In this document: one piece after another, positions 40,991 to 50,951 of the stretch
Layout: the number at the start of each line of letters is the position of its first letter
How positions within the stretch are numbered: position 1 is the stretch's first letter
From: VRUE01 sp963702175
GTDB taxonomy: Bacteria > Actinomycetota > Thermoleophilia > Solirubrobacterales > 70-9
Assembly: GCA_963702175.1 (NCBI GenBank)
Contig: OY969721.1
Coordinates: forward strand, 1,736,001 to 1,800,000
DNA: 64,000 nt
Direction of reading: 5' to 3'
Position numbers and translations under genes: made by a program
The notes under the pieces: model-generated
What the model was told of the DNA's origin: nothing
What the model saw: the letters and a program-made list of their open reading frames with translations, nothing else
Database searches by the model: none

Positions 40991-41080
40991 GGTGTGCACG
41001 GGAGCCCCGGCCGGGGCTGAGAGGGTGGCGACGAGGCCACCGACCGTCTGGACCTGATCCGGGTAATGCCGGCGGAGGCA
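40991..41080 (+). promoter_or_regulatory. TPP riboswitch (THI element)
   Basis: Shows the conserved parts in order: CACGGGAGCCCC, GGGGCTGAGAGGGTG (the CUGAGA core), GACCTGATCCGGGTAATGCCGGCGGAGGCAAG. It ends at the TTG start of thiO, so repression probably acts on translation: the terminal GGAGG serves as the ribosome binding site. Confidence 0.95.
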
Positions 41081-41082
41081 AG

Positions 41083-42183
41083 TTGAACGAGCAGCGGAGC
41101 TACGACGCGATCATTGTTGGCGGTGGGGTCATCGGCCTCTCCTGCGCCTGGCGCGCAGCGCGTGCCGGGGCGCGGGTGGCGCTCCTCGAGCGCGCCCAGC
41201 CCCCCGCGGGGGCGACCCGCGTAGCGGCCGGGATGCTGGCGCCGGTCGGCGAGCTGACCTTCGGCGAGCCCGAGCTGCTGCAGATGACCCTCGCCGCCGC
41301 CGAGCGCTACCCGAGCTTCGTCGAGGAGCTGGAGGCGGAGACCGGCATCTCGACCGGGTACACGCGGCTCGGCGCCCTACACATCGCCCTCGACCGCGAC
41401 GAGGCGGCGGAGTTGCACCGCGTCCACGACCTGCAGCGCTCGCTGGGGCTCGGCGCCGAGTGGCTGCTCCCCCGCCGCTGCCGCGAGCTGGAGCCCGGCC
41501 TGACCCCGTCCTTCAACGGTGGCGTCCACGCTCCGGACGAGGCGGCGGTCGACCCGCGGGCGCTGAGCGCCACCCTGCTCGGGGCACTGGCCGGGAGAGG
41601 GGTGGAGGTACGGACCGGGACTGAGGTGGTCGCAGCGCAGATCGACGGCGAACGGATCGCTGGCGTGCGCACCACCGCGGGCGAAGAGCTGCGCGCGGAC
41701 GCGGTCGTGCTCGCTGCCGGTGCCTGGTCCGGCGTCGCCGAGTGGCTGCCGGAGACCGCCCGCCCCCCGATCCGCCCGGTCAAGGGTCAGATCCTCGAGC
41801 TGCGCTCCCGCGACGGCGTCGCGCCCTGCCAGCGGATCCTCGCCTCCGAGCGCGTCTATCTGGTGCCGCGTGAGGACGGCCGCCTGATCGTCGGCGCCAC
41901 CGTCGAGGAGCAGGGCTTCGACACCGCGGTCACCGTGGGCGGCGTCCACGAGCTGCTGCGCGAGGCCTACCGCCTGCTGCCCGACGTCGCTGAGATGGAG
42001 CTGCTCGACGCGGCCGCCGGCCTCCGCCCCGGCACGCCCGACAACCTGCCACTGGTCGGGCCGGGCGCTCTCGACGGGCTGATCCTCGCCTGCGGCCACT
42101 ACCGCAACGGCATCCTGCTGGCGCCGCTTGCGGCGGAGAAGGTGGCGGAGCTGCTGCACGCGCCGGCCGGGGTGGCGCGATGA
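41083..42183 (+). CDS. thiO: Glycine oxidase
   Basis: 366 residues from TTG 41083, 5 bases beyond the riboswitch GGAGG. An FAD-dependent amine oxidase that makes dehydroglycine for thiazole synthesis. FAD-binding YDAIIVGGGVIGLSCAWRAA, GATRVAAGMLAPVGEL, AVDPRALSATLLGAL, GQILELRS, VGATVEEQGFDT and the C-terminal GLRPGTPDNLPLVG and CGHYRNGILLAP are family motifs. TGA overlaps the thiS ATG by 4 bases. Controlled by the TPP riboswitch. Confidence 0.95.
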   Translation: MNEQRSYDAIIVGGGVIGLSCAWRAARAGARVALLERAQPPAGATRVAAGMLAPVGELTFGEPELLQMTLAAAERYPSFVEELEAETGISTGYTRLGALHIALDRDEAAELHRVHDLQRSLGLGAEWLLPRRCRELEPGLTPSFNGGVHAPDEAAVDPRALSATLLGALAGRGVEVRTGTEVVAAQIDGERIAGVRTTAGEELRADAVVLAAGAWSGVAEWLPETARPPIRPVKGQILELRSRDGVAPCQRILASERVYLVPREDGRLIVGATVEEQGFDTAVTVGGVHELLREAYRLLPDVAEMELLDAAAGLRPGTPDNLPLVGPGALDGLILACGHYRNGILLAPLAAEKVAELLHAPAGVAR

Positions 42184-43183
42184 GGATCGAGCTGAACGGC
42201 GAGCCTCGCGAGCTGTCGGCGGGCGCGACGCTCGCCGACGCGGTGCGCGAGGCGGGCGCCGAGCAGGCGGCCCGCGGCGTCGCCGTCGCCCTCGACGGCG
42301 AGGTGGTGCCGAGGAGCGAGTGGGGTGCGACGCCACTCACCGAGGGGGGAGGGTCGAGGTGCTCGCCGCGATCCAGGGCGGCCAAGAAATCGACATCGCA
42401 CCAGGCGCCGAGACCCAGCCCTGGAGCCTCGCCGGCCGCGAGTGGCGCTCTCGCCTAATCGCCGGCACGGGAGGCTTCCGCTCGTTCGAGCAGATGGAGG
42501 CGGCTCTCACGGCCTCCGGCGCCGAGATCGTCACCGTCGCCCTGCGCCGGATCGACCCCGCGGCGAAGGGCTCGGTACTCGACGTGCTCGACCGTCTCGG
42601 CATGGTCGCGCTCCCCAACACGGCCGGTTGCTACACCGCGCGCGACGCGGTCCGCACCGCCCACCTCGCCCGCGAAGCGTTCGAGACCGACTGGATCAAG
42701 CTCGAGGTGATCGGCGACGACCGCACGCTCTTTCCCGACACGGTCGAGCTGCTCGATGCCGCCGAGACCCTGGTCGGCGAAGGCTTCACCGTCCTCCCCT
42801 ACACCAACGACGACCCGATCCTCGCCCGCCGCCTCGAGGAGGCCGGCTGCGCGGCGGTGATGCCGCTGGGCTCGCCGATCGGCTCCGGCGCCGGGATCCG
42901 CAACCCCTACAACGTCGCGATCATCGCCGAGCGCGCCAGCGTCCCGGTCGTCCTCGACGCCGGCATCGGCACCGCCTCCGACGCCGCCCTGGCGATGGAG
43001 CTGGGCTGCGACGCGGTGATGATCGCCAGCTCGATCTTTGGCGCTGAGGACCCGGTGGCGATGGCGACCGCGATGCGCCAGGCGGTCGAGGCCGGCCACG
43101 CTGCCCGCCGCGCCGGCCGCATCCCACGCCGCACCCACGCCGAGGCCTCGACCCCAGACGAGGGCCTGCCCGACCTCTCCTGA
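42180..43183 (+). CDS. thiSG: ThiS-ThiG fusion (sulfur carrier/thiazole synthase), frameshifted
   Basis: ThiS spans residues 1-67 (MRIELNGEPRELSAGATLAD ... VLAAIQGG) and is followed without a stop by a short linker (QEIDIAPGAETQ) and ThiG (SLAGREWRSRLIAGTGGFRS, WIKLEVIGDDRTLFPDTVEL, PLGSPIGSGAGIRNPYNV, VVLDAGIGTASDAALAMELG). One base is missing in the G-rich run near 42345-42352; adding it joins PLTEGG to RVEVLAAIQ. ThiS supplies a Gly-Gly thiocarboxylate, so an internal GG in a fusion needs processing or a fusion-specific mechanism. ThiS-ThiG fusions are known in databases. Confidence 0.85.
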
Positions 43184-43229
43184 CCCGCCGCCGCGGATCG
43201 CTCAGCACCCCTCTACCATGGGCGACCGC

Positions 43230-43303
43230 GCCCCCGTAGCTCAGTTGGTTAGAGCGGCGGCCTTTTAAGCCGCGCGGCGCCGGTTCGAATCCGGTCGGGG
43301 GCA
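43230..43303 (+). tRNA. tRNA-Lys(UUU)
   Basis: 74 nt. GCCCCCG pairs with CGGGGGC, anticodon loop CTTTTAA between GCGGC and GCCGC, T-arm GGTTCGAATCC. CCA not encoded. The 3' 42 bases are repeated at 51565-51606. Confidence 0.96.
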
Positions 43304-43376
43304 TTTAGCGACAAGCGCATTCTAGCGCCCAATGTCGCTGCCAACGATCGCTATCGGGGTGGCAGCCTGGTTCCGT

Positions 43377-43618
43377 GGGCACCACATTTGGGCACCAAAG
43401 CGGGTTATTCGGGCGCGGCAGCGCGCCGGCCTGTCGGGCGTCGGCTTCCATGCTTTCCGCCACACCTGCGCCTCGCTGCTGATCGAGCGGGCCTCTCGCC
43501 GCTGCGACTACAGCGCTGGATGGGGCATCACCCCGCCGCCTACACGCTCGACATCTACGGCCACCTGATCGATGCTGAGCTGGCGCCGGCGCTGGAGCTT
43601 CGATCGGAGCTTGCATGA
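43377..43618 (+). pseudogene. C-terminal remnant of a tyrosine recombinase (integrase)
   Basis: The first frame reads RARQRAGLSGVGFHAFRHTC and ASLLIER; the continuation lies one frame over: GLSPLRLQRWMGHHPAAYTL, DIYGHLIDAELAPALEL. HxxR (HAFRH), GHH and the catalytic Tyr (TLDIYGH) identify the integrase C-terminus. The N-terminal two thirds are absent and a frameshift near 43490-43500 splits the remainder. Its position beside tRNA-Lys fits the integrase that created the island. Confidence 0.8.
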
Positions 43619-43944
43619 CGCCCACGAATTATTTTTTGGGTCGAGGGCCGCAATCCACTTGAAGGTAGGCCGCGACTCCTTAGGTCGGGTCCCGCGGGGC
43701 GACGCTGGCGAAAGTCAGAAAAGGGCTACTTTCAACCCTTTCCTTCCCTCAAAAGGTTTGAGGCGCTCCATTCCCCGAGTCAACGTGAGCGCCGGGCACG
43801 GATCCACCAAGAACTTAGCGAGGACCGCGAGGAGGCAGAGTGCTGCCTAAAAAAATACTAATTTTAAGGTTGTTCTAAATAGTTAGGAGGAGTAGATTAT
43901 TTCTACCGAGATTGACTCGGGACGTTTCCTAAAGGGAGGGTCTT
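43619..43944. other. Leader region of the giant secreted protein
   Basis: No gene. AT-rich patches near 43845-43900 contrast with the surroundings and probably contain the promoter; AAAGGGAGGG 5 bases before ATG 43945 is the ribosome binding site. Confidence 0.5.
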
Positions 43945-46900
43945 ATGGGTTCGCTCAAGGAAGTAGTCGCAAGTCGGACTCGGTTGATAACCACCTTGTC
44001 GGGCCGACACGACCGCTCGTCGCCTTCTCTTGGCAAAGGGGATGAAGGGAGAAACGGAGGCGACGGCCGGGCTCGGAGAGGAAGTCAACAGATGGTTGGG
44101 GTCCTCCTTGTGGTCGCGTTTCTTGGTTTGACCCCAAGCCCGGCATCCGCGGGGACGGCTGAAGAAATCAACGCCCTCTCGACTCTAGATGCGCTGAATC
44201 GCTCCGAAAGCCCGCTCTCCAATGGCGGCAAGTGGTCTGCTCTTTCCTGGGCGGCCGGTACTGCCACGGGTGCCGATACCACCAGCGGTTGGGGTCCCTC
44301 CAACGCGTTCCCGACCGTTAACGGCGCCTACTGGAACCCCTCCGCCTTCAGTGACAAAACCGGTGATGCTGCTGCGATCACTATGCAGATAAGCCCCGGC
44401 AACATTGAACGCTACGTGGCCCTGTGGCTAAACATGACCAGTCCCGGCTCGGCTAAGAGCGGCTACCAGCTGCGTTGGACGTACGTGAGCGCCAACACTT
44501 ATTCCGTGACGCTGTCGAAGTGGTCTTCGGGGGCCCAGACAGTGCTCGCCTCCAATGCCTCGGTCACGATCCCGACCGGAACCACGATGGCGATCTCCGA
44601 CACTGGCGGGACTGTCACGGCTTGGCAGGGCAGTGGCGGCTCACTCTCCTCGGTGCTCTCGGCATCCGACTCCACCTACGTCAGCGGCTATGCGGGGATC
44701 GAGGGGTCAGGCAACATCAGCCGCTCGGTGAATTTCAAAGCAGCCCCGCTTTCGGGCTCGGCAAAAATGGAAACTGCGGTTCTGGACAGCCTGGAACGAA
44801 ACGAAGTCCCCCTGGCGACCGGCAAATGGTCCAAATCGAGCTGGGCATCGGAAATCGGTGGCGCTTGGATGGGTAGCTATCGTGGCTACGGCTCGAGCGG
44901 GGGGCTTGCCGGTGCGTGGTGGAATCCAAGTTCCTTCAGCGACGCCCAAGGAGGCGACCTTGTCGCAGGCACCGTAGGCACGGGCGCGCCCAATGCGGGC
45001 GAATACCTGGGCCTGTGGCTGAACATGCCATCTCCCGGCAGTGCCCGCTCAGGATATGAAGCCAGGTTTACAGGCACAAATGGCTCGGCAAGCAACTACA
45101 AAGCCGAGCTTTCGAAGTGGGTTTCCGGCACGCGAACAGTGCTTGCAAGCAAAGAAGGATTCTCGCTTGCCGCTGGCACGACTATTGGCCTAACCGATGC
45201 GGGTGGAACCGTTTCCCTCTCGACCGGGACGAGCGCCATGACCCCGCTGTTGACCACAAGCGACTCGACCTACGCCAGTGGCTATGCCGGCCTCGAGGTG
45301 AACGGCGGCGCGGGCACGATCTACAACTTCCGTGCTGGAGGCGTTAGCCAGCCGCCGGACACCACGATCTCGAGCGGGCCCAAAGGAGCCGTTGTTCCCA
45401 ACGTGTCGTTCGGGTTCACCTCGACGGAGGCCGGGTCGAGCTTCGAATGCTCGCTCGACGCAGCCGCCTACGGTGCCTGCACTTCGCCAAATGGCTATCA
45501 GGGCCTCTCTGAGGGTTCGCACACCTTCCGGGTGCGGGCGAAAGGCTCCGCCGGCAGTGACGAGACTCCCGCCGAACGCAGCTTCCAGGTCCTCACCGCG
45601 GCCAAAGCGACGACCAAGACCTCGCTCTTGGACAACTTGGAACGATCGGAAATCCCCCTAGCCACCGGCAAATGGACCAAATCAAGCTGGGCCGGGGAAA
45701 TCGGTGGCGCCTGGATGGGCGGTTACCGTGGCTATGGCTCAAATGGTGGCCTCGCTGGAGCTTATTGGAGTCCTACGACCTTCAGCGACAGCGAAGGGAC
45801 CGTCCTCGCCTCAGCCATCGTTGGCACTGGGTCTCCGTGGGAAGGCGAATACCTTGCGCTCTGGCTGAACATGCCCAACCCCGGCACCGCGCGCTCAGGG
45901 TATGAAGCCAGGTTCACGGGCGTCAACGGGTTCGCAAGCAACTACAAAGTCGAGCTCGCCAAGTGGGTTTCCGGCACCCGAACGGTGCTGGCGTCCACCT
46001 CCGGCTTCTCGCTCCCGGTCGGCACGACGATGGCCCTAACCGAGACTCCTGGTGGCAGCCTCGGCCTATGGACGGGGACGAGCACGCTCTCGCCGGTGCT
46101 CACGGCGAGCGACTCCACCTACACGAGCGGCTACGCCGGCCTCGAGGTCAACGGCGGCGCCGGCACCGTCTACAACTTCCGCGCCGGCAGCATCGACAAC
46201 CAGGCGCCGAACACGACGATCACCAGCGGGCCGAACGGGTCTGTGCTGCCCGAAGCAGTCTCCTTTGCCTTCACGTCAACCGAGAGTGGCTCGGTCTTCG
46301 AATGCTCGATCGACGCAGCCGCCTACAGCGCCTGCACCTCACCAAAGGCCTACCCGACGATCTCCCAAGGCGCGCACGCCTTCAAGGTGCGCGCCGTCGA
46401 CGCCGCAGGCAACCAGGACGACACTCCTGCCGAACGCAGCTTCTCCGTCATCAAACCACCGAGCGCCACCACCGCCGCTGCCACCGGGGTCTCCTCTACC
46501 CAGGCGACGCTGAATGCCTTGGTCAACCCCAACGGGGCTGAAACCACCTACCAGTTCGAATACGGTACGACGACCGGCTATGGAGCCAAAGTCCCGGCAG
46601 CCGCGAAAGCGATCGGCCTGGGTACCTCGGACGTCGAAGTCAACGAGTCCCTCATCGGCCTCACACCCGACACCACCTACCACTTCCGCATCTCGGCGAC
46701 CAGCGGCTCGGGCACGACCAAAGGAGAAGACCGAACCTTCACAACGACCACCGTCCCTGTCGTGACCGCTGAACCAGCAAGCGAACTGAGCGCCAATGAA
46801 GCGACCTTGAACGCCTTGATTAACCCCAAGGGTGCCGCCACCACCTATCAGTTCGAATACGGTCCGACTACCGCGTACGGCTCGAAAGCCCCGGCAACGC

Positions 46901-49900
46901 CACAGGGAATCGGCTCCGGATCGAGCCCTGTGCCGGTCTCGACCACGGTCTCCGGCCTCACCGAAAACGCGACCTACCACTTCCGGGTCGTGGCCATTAA
47001 CTCGGTCGGCACGACCTCCGGGCAGGACGTGGCCTTCACCACCCTAACCCTGCCCGATGCGGAAACCGAAACCGCCGAACCCATCGATGCGAACGCGGCG
47101 ATCCTCGAAGGGACCGTCGACCCCAACGGGAGCGAGGCGAGTTACCGCTTCCAGTACGGGCCGACAACCGCCTACGGCCAGGAATCCGCCGTGGGCTATG
47201 AAGAGCTAGCTGCGCCCGACGAAGACTCCGAAATCGTGGAACCAGTGGCCTACCTGAAACCCGAAACCACCTACCACTACCGGCTCGTCGCCAAGAGCGC
47301 TGCCGGAATCGACTACGGGGAAGACAAAACGGTGACCACGGGACCGGCGCAGATGACCCCAGAAGAAGAAGCCGTACAAGAAGAAGAGGATCTCAGCTAT
47401 ACGGCACGCCGAACACCGCTTCCGCCCGCTGAGTTTTTCGGCCTCCACGAGGATGGAGAGGAAGGTCGCCAACGGAACGAATCCGCGATGAACGCGACCC
47501 GTCACTCCGGCGCGAAGTGGCTGCGTGTGCTGATCAACGAGGAATTCGCAAGCGGGACCGAACTCGAAGAAATCTTTGCCAGGGCAGCGAATCGGGGCGT
47601 CCGAGTGCTCCCCTATATGAATACGGCGAAAGCGCCGACCACCGCAGAATTCGAAGCTGCCAGGACCATTCTCGTCAAAAACATCAACAAGTACGGACCC
47701 AACGGCACGTTCTGGAACCAAACCGAAACCAACACCGTCCCCGCAATCACAATCAATAATGACATGCCAGCATACGTATGGGAGATCGGAAACGAGCCGA
47801 ACCGTGGCGAAAGCGAGCCGGTCCAGCCAGGTGCGTTTGGAAACTTTTTCGGCAACATGGCGGGCGCTGCCAGAAGTGCGTCAGCTCAGGTTCAAATTCT
47901 TCTCGCCGGTCTGTACTCGGCCAACGAAACGAGGAACGGCCCGGGGTGTGGCAACACAGCAGAAGGTTGCGTCATGACAGTAACCGAGTTCGTCAAGCGA
48001 ATGGATCACGAAAATTCCTATGACGCGCTCAGCCTCCATCCTTACCACTTCAAGGTCGAAGGCAAGGAGCCGACCTCAGGAAATAAGGGTAAGTTGATCA
48101 AAAGAATCTACGAGAAGGTAGTGGAGGCGCGGAAGGTTCTGGATGACACTGGGCAGGAGACCGAGCAGATCTGGATCACGGAGTTTGGCTTTCCGACCGC
48201 CTACAAGCAGTACCGTGAAAACGATGCACAACTGCCAGTCATAGAAAAGAGGGAAGAAGCAGTTCCGCCTGTCAGCGAAACCGTGCAGCGGGAATTGATC
48301 GAAGCGGCGTTCAACGTGTTCGAATCGCGCCGTCTCGATCTGAAGCTCGCCCATGCCTTCTATTTCAATCTGCAGGACTACGTCTTCGACGAACCCATTC
48401 CGCATTGGCCTTACGGAGCCGGCTTGCGGACGCGCCTCGGCAAGAACAAGGAAGGATGGGAGGCCTACGCCCGGCAGGCCGGTGGCGACCCGTTGTGGCC
48501 GAACGCGACCAAAGTCATAAAACGGGACCCGATCTCCATCAAGGCTCGCGAGGTCGATCTGCGCGCAGCACTCGACACCGATGGCGCAGGGGCGAGCTAT
48601 CTATTCCAGTACCGCAAGAAACAGAGCAACCCGCCCGAATGGACGAGTTCGAACTCCGGCACGGCGCAAGCGCTCGAAGGTGAACAGGACGTAAATAGGG
48701 TCATAGGCGGGCTGATGCCGAACACGGCCTATGAGTATCGGGCCGTCGCAACGAACGAAAATGAGGACACGACCCCCGGTCAAATTCAGGAACTGACGAC
48801 GGAACCGATGAGCAACACGACGGGGACGTTTTCCCATCTCAACGGGGAACCCGGCTGGGTGAACGTCGGAGGGTGGTCTAAGTACGACGGAGTAGGGCTC
48901 CACGGGTATACGGTCCGAATCAACTTCGCCAAGACCGACGGCACGTACGTCTATAAAGACGTGACCCTGAACAACGGACAGTACCGCCTCGACAACTTTC
49001 CCCTGGGGCGAGGAATCTGGACGGCATGGGCGACGTTCCTTGCCCAAGGCCCGTACCCCGAGTCCAAAACCCCCGGCTTCCATACGTTCACGATCAAGAA
49101 CGGCTACAGGTTGACCGCCAAGCACAGCACCAAATGCCTGGACGTCTACCAGGGACACCTCGGGGAGGGGGCGTCCCTAATCCAGTATCAGTGCGACCCG
49201 CAGGTCTCGCTGAACCAGGTCTTCAAGCTGGTCCCGATGGACAACCAGAATCGCTACCAGATCGTGGCCAGGCACTCAAACCGATGCGTCGGGGTCACGG
49301 CCGGTAGCCAGACCCCAGGGCAGCAGTTGAGCCAGTCCACCTGCCTCGGAGCCGCCTGGCCGCACCAGATCTGGAAGAGCGAGGCGATGCTTCCCAACGG
49401 AGAAGACAACTCCTACAACCGCTTCATCGCCCAGCACTCCGGGCAATGCATGGAGGTGTTGCAATCGAAAACGGAAGACGGGGCGCCCGTCAACCAGTAT
49501 CCATGTGGTGGGACACAGGAGAACCAGCTCTGGACCTTCCAATCCGTCGACGCCAATCAGGTGCCGACCCAGACGTACCTGACCATCGAGTACAACAACA
49601 CGTATCACGGGATGCCAGGCTTCGTCAGCTTCCACGGGCGACTCGATATAGGCGAACGCGCCTATCCGCTCGCGGGCCGGAAAGTCCACATTCAGTTCTA
49701 CCGTCCGGACGGCCAGGGCCAATATGACGAAACCCCCGACTCGACAGTGGCCGTGGACGTGAACGCGGCCGGAGAATACTCCTACAAGTACTGGGGCCTG
49801 GGACGTGACACCTGGCATGCCAAAGCGGTCTTCTACGGCACGGCGGACGCGCTGGGATCTTCGGAATCCGGGTCGCATAACGTTCTCATTAACAGCGGCT

Positions 49901-50364
49901 ACCGGCTCATGTTCAGGAGCACGAAAAAGTGCCTCGCAACCCAAGGAAACGGCACGGCAAACGACACGCACATGGTGCAATACACGTGCCACACGGGCTC
50001 CACACCCTACGATGGCCAGGTCTTCTCGCTATGGCCCGTGGCCCCGGTAGGGGCCAACCACTGGCAGCTGCGACCCAACACTGCGAACAACGGGTCCTCC
50101 GGCGGCCAGTGCGTGGACGTCCACGGTGCTCAAACGGAAAACCATGCGGAGATAAACCTCTATCAGTGCATCGGTGCGGCGAACCAGACCTGGGACTTCC
50201 CAGAACTGCCATATCCCAACCTCGAATGGTTTGGCGCGAGAGCTCAGCACTCTGGCAAGTGCATGGATGTGCCGGGCGGCAATGGAGCCGAGGGTCTACA
50301 GATACGCCAGTTCGAATGCATCTGGAACGGCAACCAGCAGTTTGCTTGGCTGGTGGTCCCCTGA
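43945..50364 (+). CDS. Giant secreted glycoside-hydrolase-like protein with lectin domains
   Basis: 2139 residues. An export signal around residues 50-70 (MVGVLLVVAFLGLTPSPASA). Three lamin-G-like repeats (~75-270, ~277-470, ~560-755; each with GYGSxGGLAGAxW, LNMPxPGxARSGYEARFTG, SGYAGLEVNGGAG), two Ig-like domains (SFECSLDAAAYGACTSP), three fibronectin-III-like units (TYQFEYGTTTGYG), then a clan-A TIM barrel (~1155-1500) with acid/base E1284 (WEIGNEPN) and nucleophile E1413 (ITEFGFP). Two ricin-type beta-trefoils follow (from ~1718 and ~1984; CLDVYQG, CMEVLQS, CMDVPGG). It probably binds and cleaves an extracellular polysaccharide; the substrate is unknown. Cargo of the tRNA-Lys island. Confidence 0.85.
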   Translation: MGSLKEVVASRTRLITTLSGRHDRSSPSLGKGDEGRNGGDGRARRGSQQMVGVLLVVAFLGLTPSPASAGTAEEINALSTLDALNRSESPLSNGGKWSALSWAAGTATGADTTSGWGPSNAFPTVNGAYWNPSAFSDKTGDAAAITMQISPGNIERYVALWLNMTSPGSAKSGYQLRWTYVSANTYSVTLSKWSSGAQTVLASNASVTIPTGTTMAISDTGGTVTAWQGSGGSLSSVLSASDSTYVSGYAGIEGSGNISRSVNFKAAPLSGSAKMETAVLDSLERNEVPLATGKWSKSSWASEIGGAWMGSYRGYGSSGGLAGAWWNPSSFSDAQGGDLVAGTVGTGAPNAGEYLGLWLNMPSPGSARSGYEARFTGTNGSASNYKAELSKWVSGTRTVLASKEGFSLAAGTTIGLTDAGGTVSLSTGTSAMTPLLTTSDSTYASGYAGLEVNGGAGTIYNFRAGGVSQPPDTTISSGPKGAVVPNVSFGFTSTEAGSSFECSLDAAAYGACTSPNGYQGLSEGSHTFRVRAKGSAGSDETPAERSFQVLTAAKATTKTSLLDNLERSEIPLATGKWTKSSWAGEIGGAWMGGYRGYGSNGGLAGAYWSPTTFSDSEGTVLASAIVGTGSPWEGEYLALWLNMPNPGTARSGYEARFTGVNGFASNYKVELAKWVSGTRTVLASTSGFSLPVGTTMALTETPGGSLGLWTGTSTLSPVLTASDSTYTSGYAGLEVNGGAGTVYNFRAGSIDNQAPNTTITSGPNGSVLPEAVSFAFTSTESGSVFECSIDAAAYSACTSPKAYPTISQGAHAFKVRAVDAAGNQDDTPAERSFSVIKPPSATTAAATGVSSTQATLNALVNPNGAETTYQFEYGTTTGYGAKVPAAAKAIGLGTSDVEVNESLIGLTPDTTYHFRISATSGSGTTKGEDRTFTTTTVPVVTAEPASELSANEATLNALINPKGAATTYQFEYGPTTAYGSKAPATPQGIGSGSSPVPVSTTVSGLTENATYHFRVVAINSVGTTSGQDVAFTTLTLPDAETETAEPIDANAAILEGTVDPNGSEASYRFQYGPTTAYGQESAVGYEELAAPDEDSEIVEPVAYLKPETTYHYRLVAKSAAGIDYGEDKTVTTGPAQMTPEEEAVQEEEDLSYTARRTPLPPAEFFGLHEDGEEGRQRNESAMNATRHSGAKWLRVLINEEFASGTELEEIFARAANRGVRVLPYMNTAKAPTTAEFEAARTILVKNINKYGPNGTFWNQTETNTVPAITINNDMPAYVWEIGNEPNRGESEPVQPGAFGNFFGNMAGAARSASAQVQILLAGLYSANETRNGPGCGNTAEGCVMTVTEFVKRMDHENSYDALSLHPYHFKVEGKEPTSGNKGKLIKRIYEKVVEARKVLDDTGQETEQIWITEFGFPTAYKQYRENDAQLPVIEKREEAVPPVSETVQRELIEAAFNVFESRRLDLKLAHAFYFNLQDYVFDEPIPHWPYGAGLRTRLGKNKEGWEAYARQAGGDPLWPNATKVIKRDPISIKAREVDLRAALDTDGAGASYLFQYRKKQSNPPEWTSSNSGTAQALEGEQDVNRVIGGLMPNTAYEYRAVATNENEDTTPGQIQELTTEPMSNTTGTFSHLNGEPGWVNVGGWSKYDGVGLHGYTVRINFAKTDGTYVYKDVTLNNGQYRLDNFPLGRGIWTAWATFLAQGPYPESKTPGFHTFTIKNGYRLTAKHSTKCLDVYQGHLGEGASLIQYQCDPQVSLNQVFKLVPMDNQNRYQIVARHSNRCVGVTAGSQTPGQQLSQSTCLGAAWPHQIWKSEAMLPNGEDNSYNRFIAQHSGQCMEVLQSKTEDGAPVNQYPCGGTQENQLWTFQSVDANQVPTQTYLTIEYNNTYHGMPGFVSFHGRLDIGERAYPLAGRKVHIQFYRPDGQGQYDETPDSTVAVDVNAAGEYSYKYWGLGRDTWHAKAVFYGTADALGSSESGSHNVLINSGYRLMFRSTKKCLATQGNGTANDTHMVQYTCHTGSTPYDGQVFSLWPVAPVGANHWQLRPNTANNGSSGGQCVDVHGAQTENHAEINLYQCIGAANQTWDFPELPYPNLEWFGARAQHSGKCMDVPGGNGAEGLQIRQFECIWNGNQQFAWLVVP

Positions 50365-50370
50365 CCTTGG

Positions 50371-50586
50371 TCAGTCGAGCGGCGACGTAGATCGCCTGGT
50401 ATGCACTGCTTCATTGAGCAGCTGGATCGGAATGCCGTCGAGGCTGTGTCCGTAGATATCGAGGCACTCCAGCCCGGCTTCCTCCAGTGCCGACAGAATC
50501 TCGGCGCGGCACGTCTGGGGCCGCGAGACCACGCCAAACGAGACGATGACCTTGCTCGACCACCCAGGCGTCTCATGTCCTGACAC
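50371..50586 (-). CDS. Small hypothetical protein
   Basis: 71 residues (SSKVIVSFGVVSRPQTCRAE, ILSALEEAGLECLDIYGHSL). The pattern of a beta strand, helix and strand is protein-like, but there is no clear SD or family, and the 3' end abuts the giant gene convergently. Possibly a fragment of a larger glycosyltransferase-like fold. Confidence 0.35.
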   Translation of the reverse strand: MSGHETPGWSSKVIVSFGVVSRPQTCRAEILSALEEAGLECLDIYGHSLDGIPIQLLNEAVHTRRSTSPLD

Positions 50587-50681
50587 AGGTGTCGCCTATG
50601 TGCTGAAACCGGACGCCCGCCGGGGGAATCGATTACGGGCGATTCCCTGCGGTCCTTGACCTTCCCGTACAATGTCCGGCC

Positions 50682-50951
50682 ATGGAGCCGACCACAACCC
50701 CGAAGACTCGCCGGATCGAAGTTCGGCTGAGTGACGAGGAGCGCCAGCTCGATGCTGCAGCCGCTTCGGCGTTGGGCGAGAGTCTGAGCGACTTCTTCCG
50801 CCGTGCCGCGCAGGCACGGGCGCAGGAGGTGCTGGCCGACCAGCGCACGATCGCGCTCAGCGAGGTTGAGGCGACCCGCTTCCTCGAGGCGCTTGAGCGG
50901 CCCGACGAGGGCAGTGTGGCCCGGCTCGAAGATCTGCGCCGTCGCGCGTGA
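50682..50951 (+). CDS. DUF1778 antitoxin, TacA type
   Basis: 89 residues. A ribbon-helix-helix N-terminus (TRRIEVRLSDEERQLDAAAA, LGESLSDFFRRAAQARA) and a C-terminal toxin-wrapping region (LSEVEATRFLEALERPDEG). This is the standard TacA/DUF1778 pattern: it neutralises and co-represses with the acetyltransferase toxin encoded next, whose GTG overlaps its stop by 4 bases. Confidence 0.9.
   Translation: MEPTTTPKTRRIEVRLSDEERQLDAAAASALGESLSDFFRRAAQARAQEVLADQRTIALSEVEATRFLEALERPDEGSVARLEDLRRRA

Noticed and set aside
43332..43618. A functional integrase for the tRNA-Lys island
   Set aside because: Only the C-terminal third remains and it is frameshifted.
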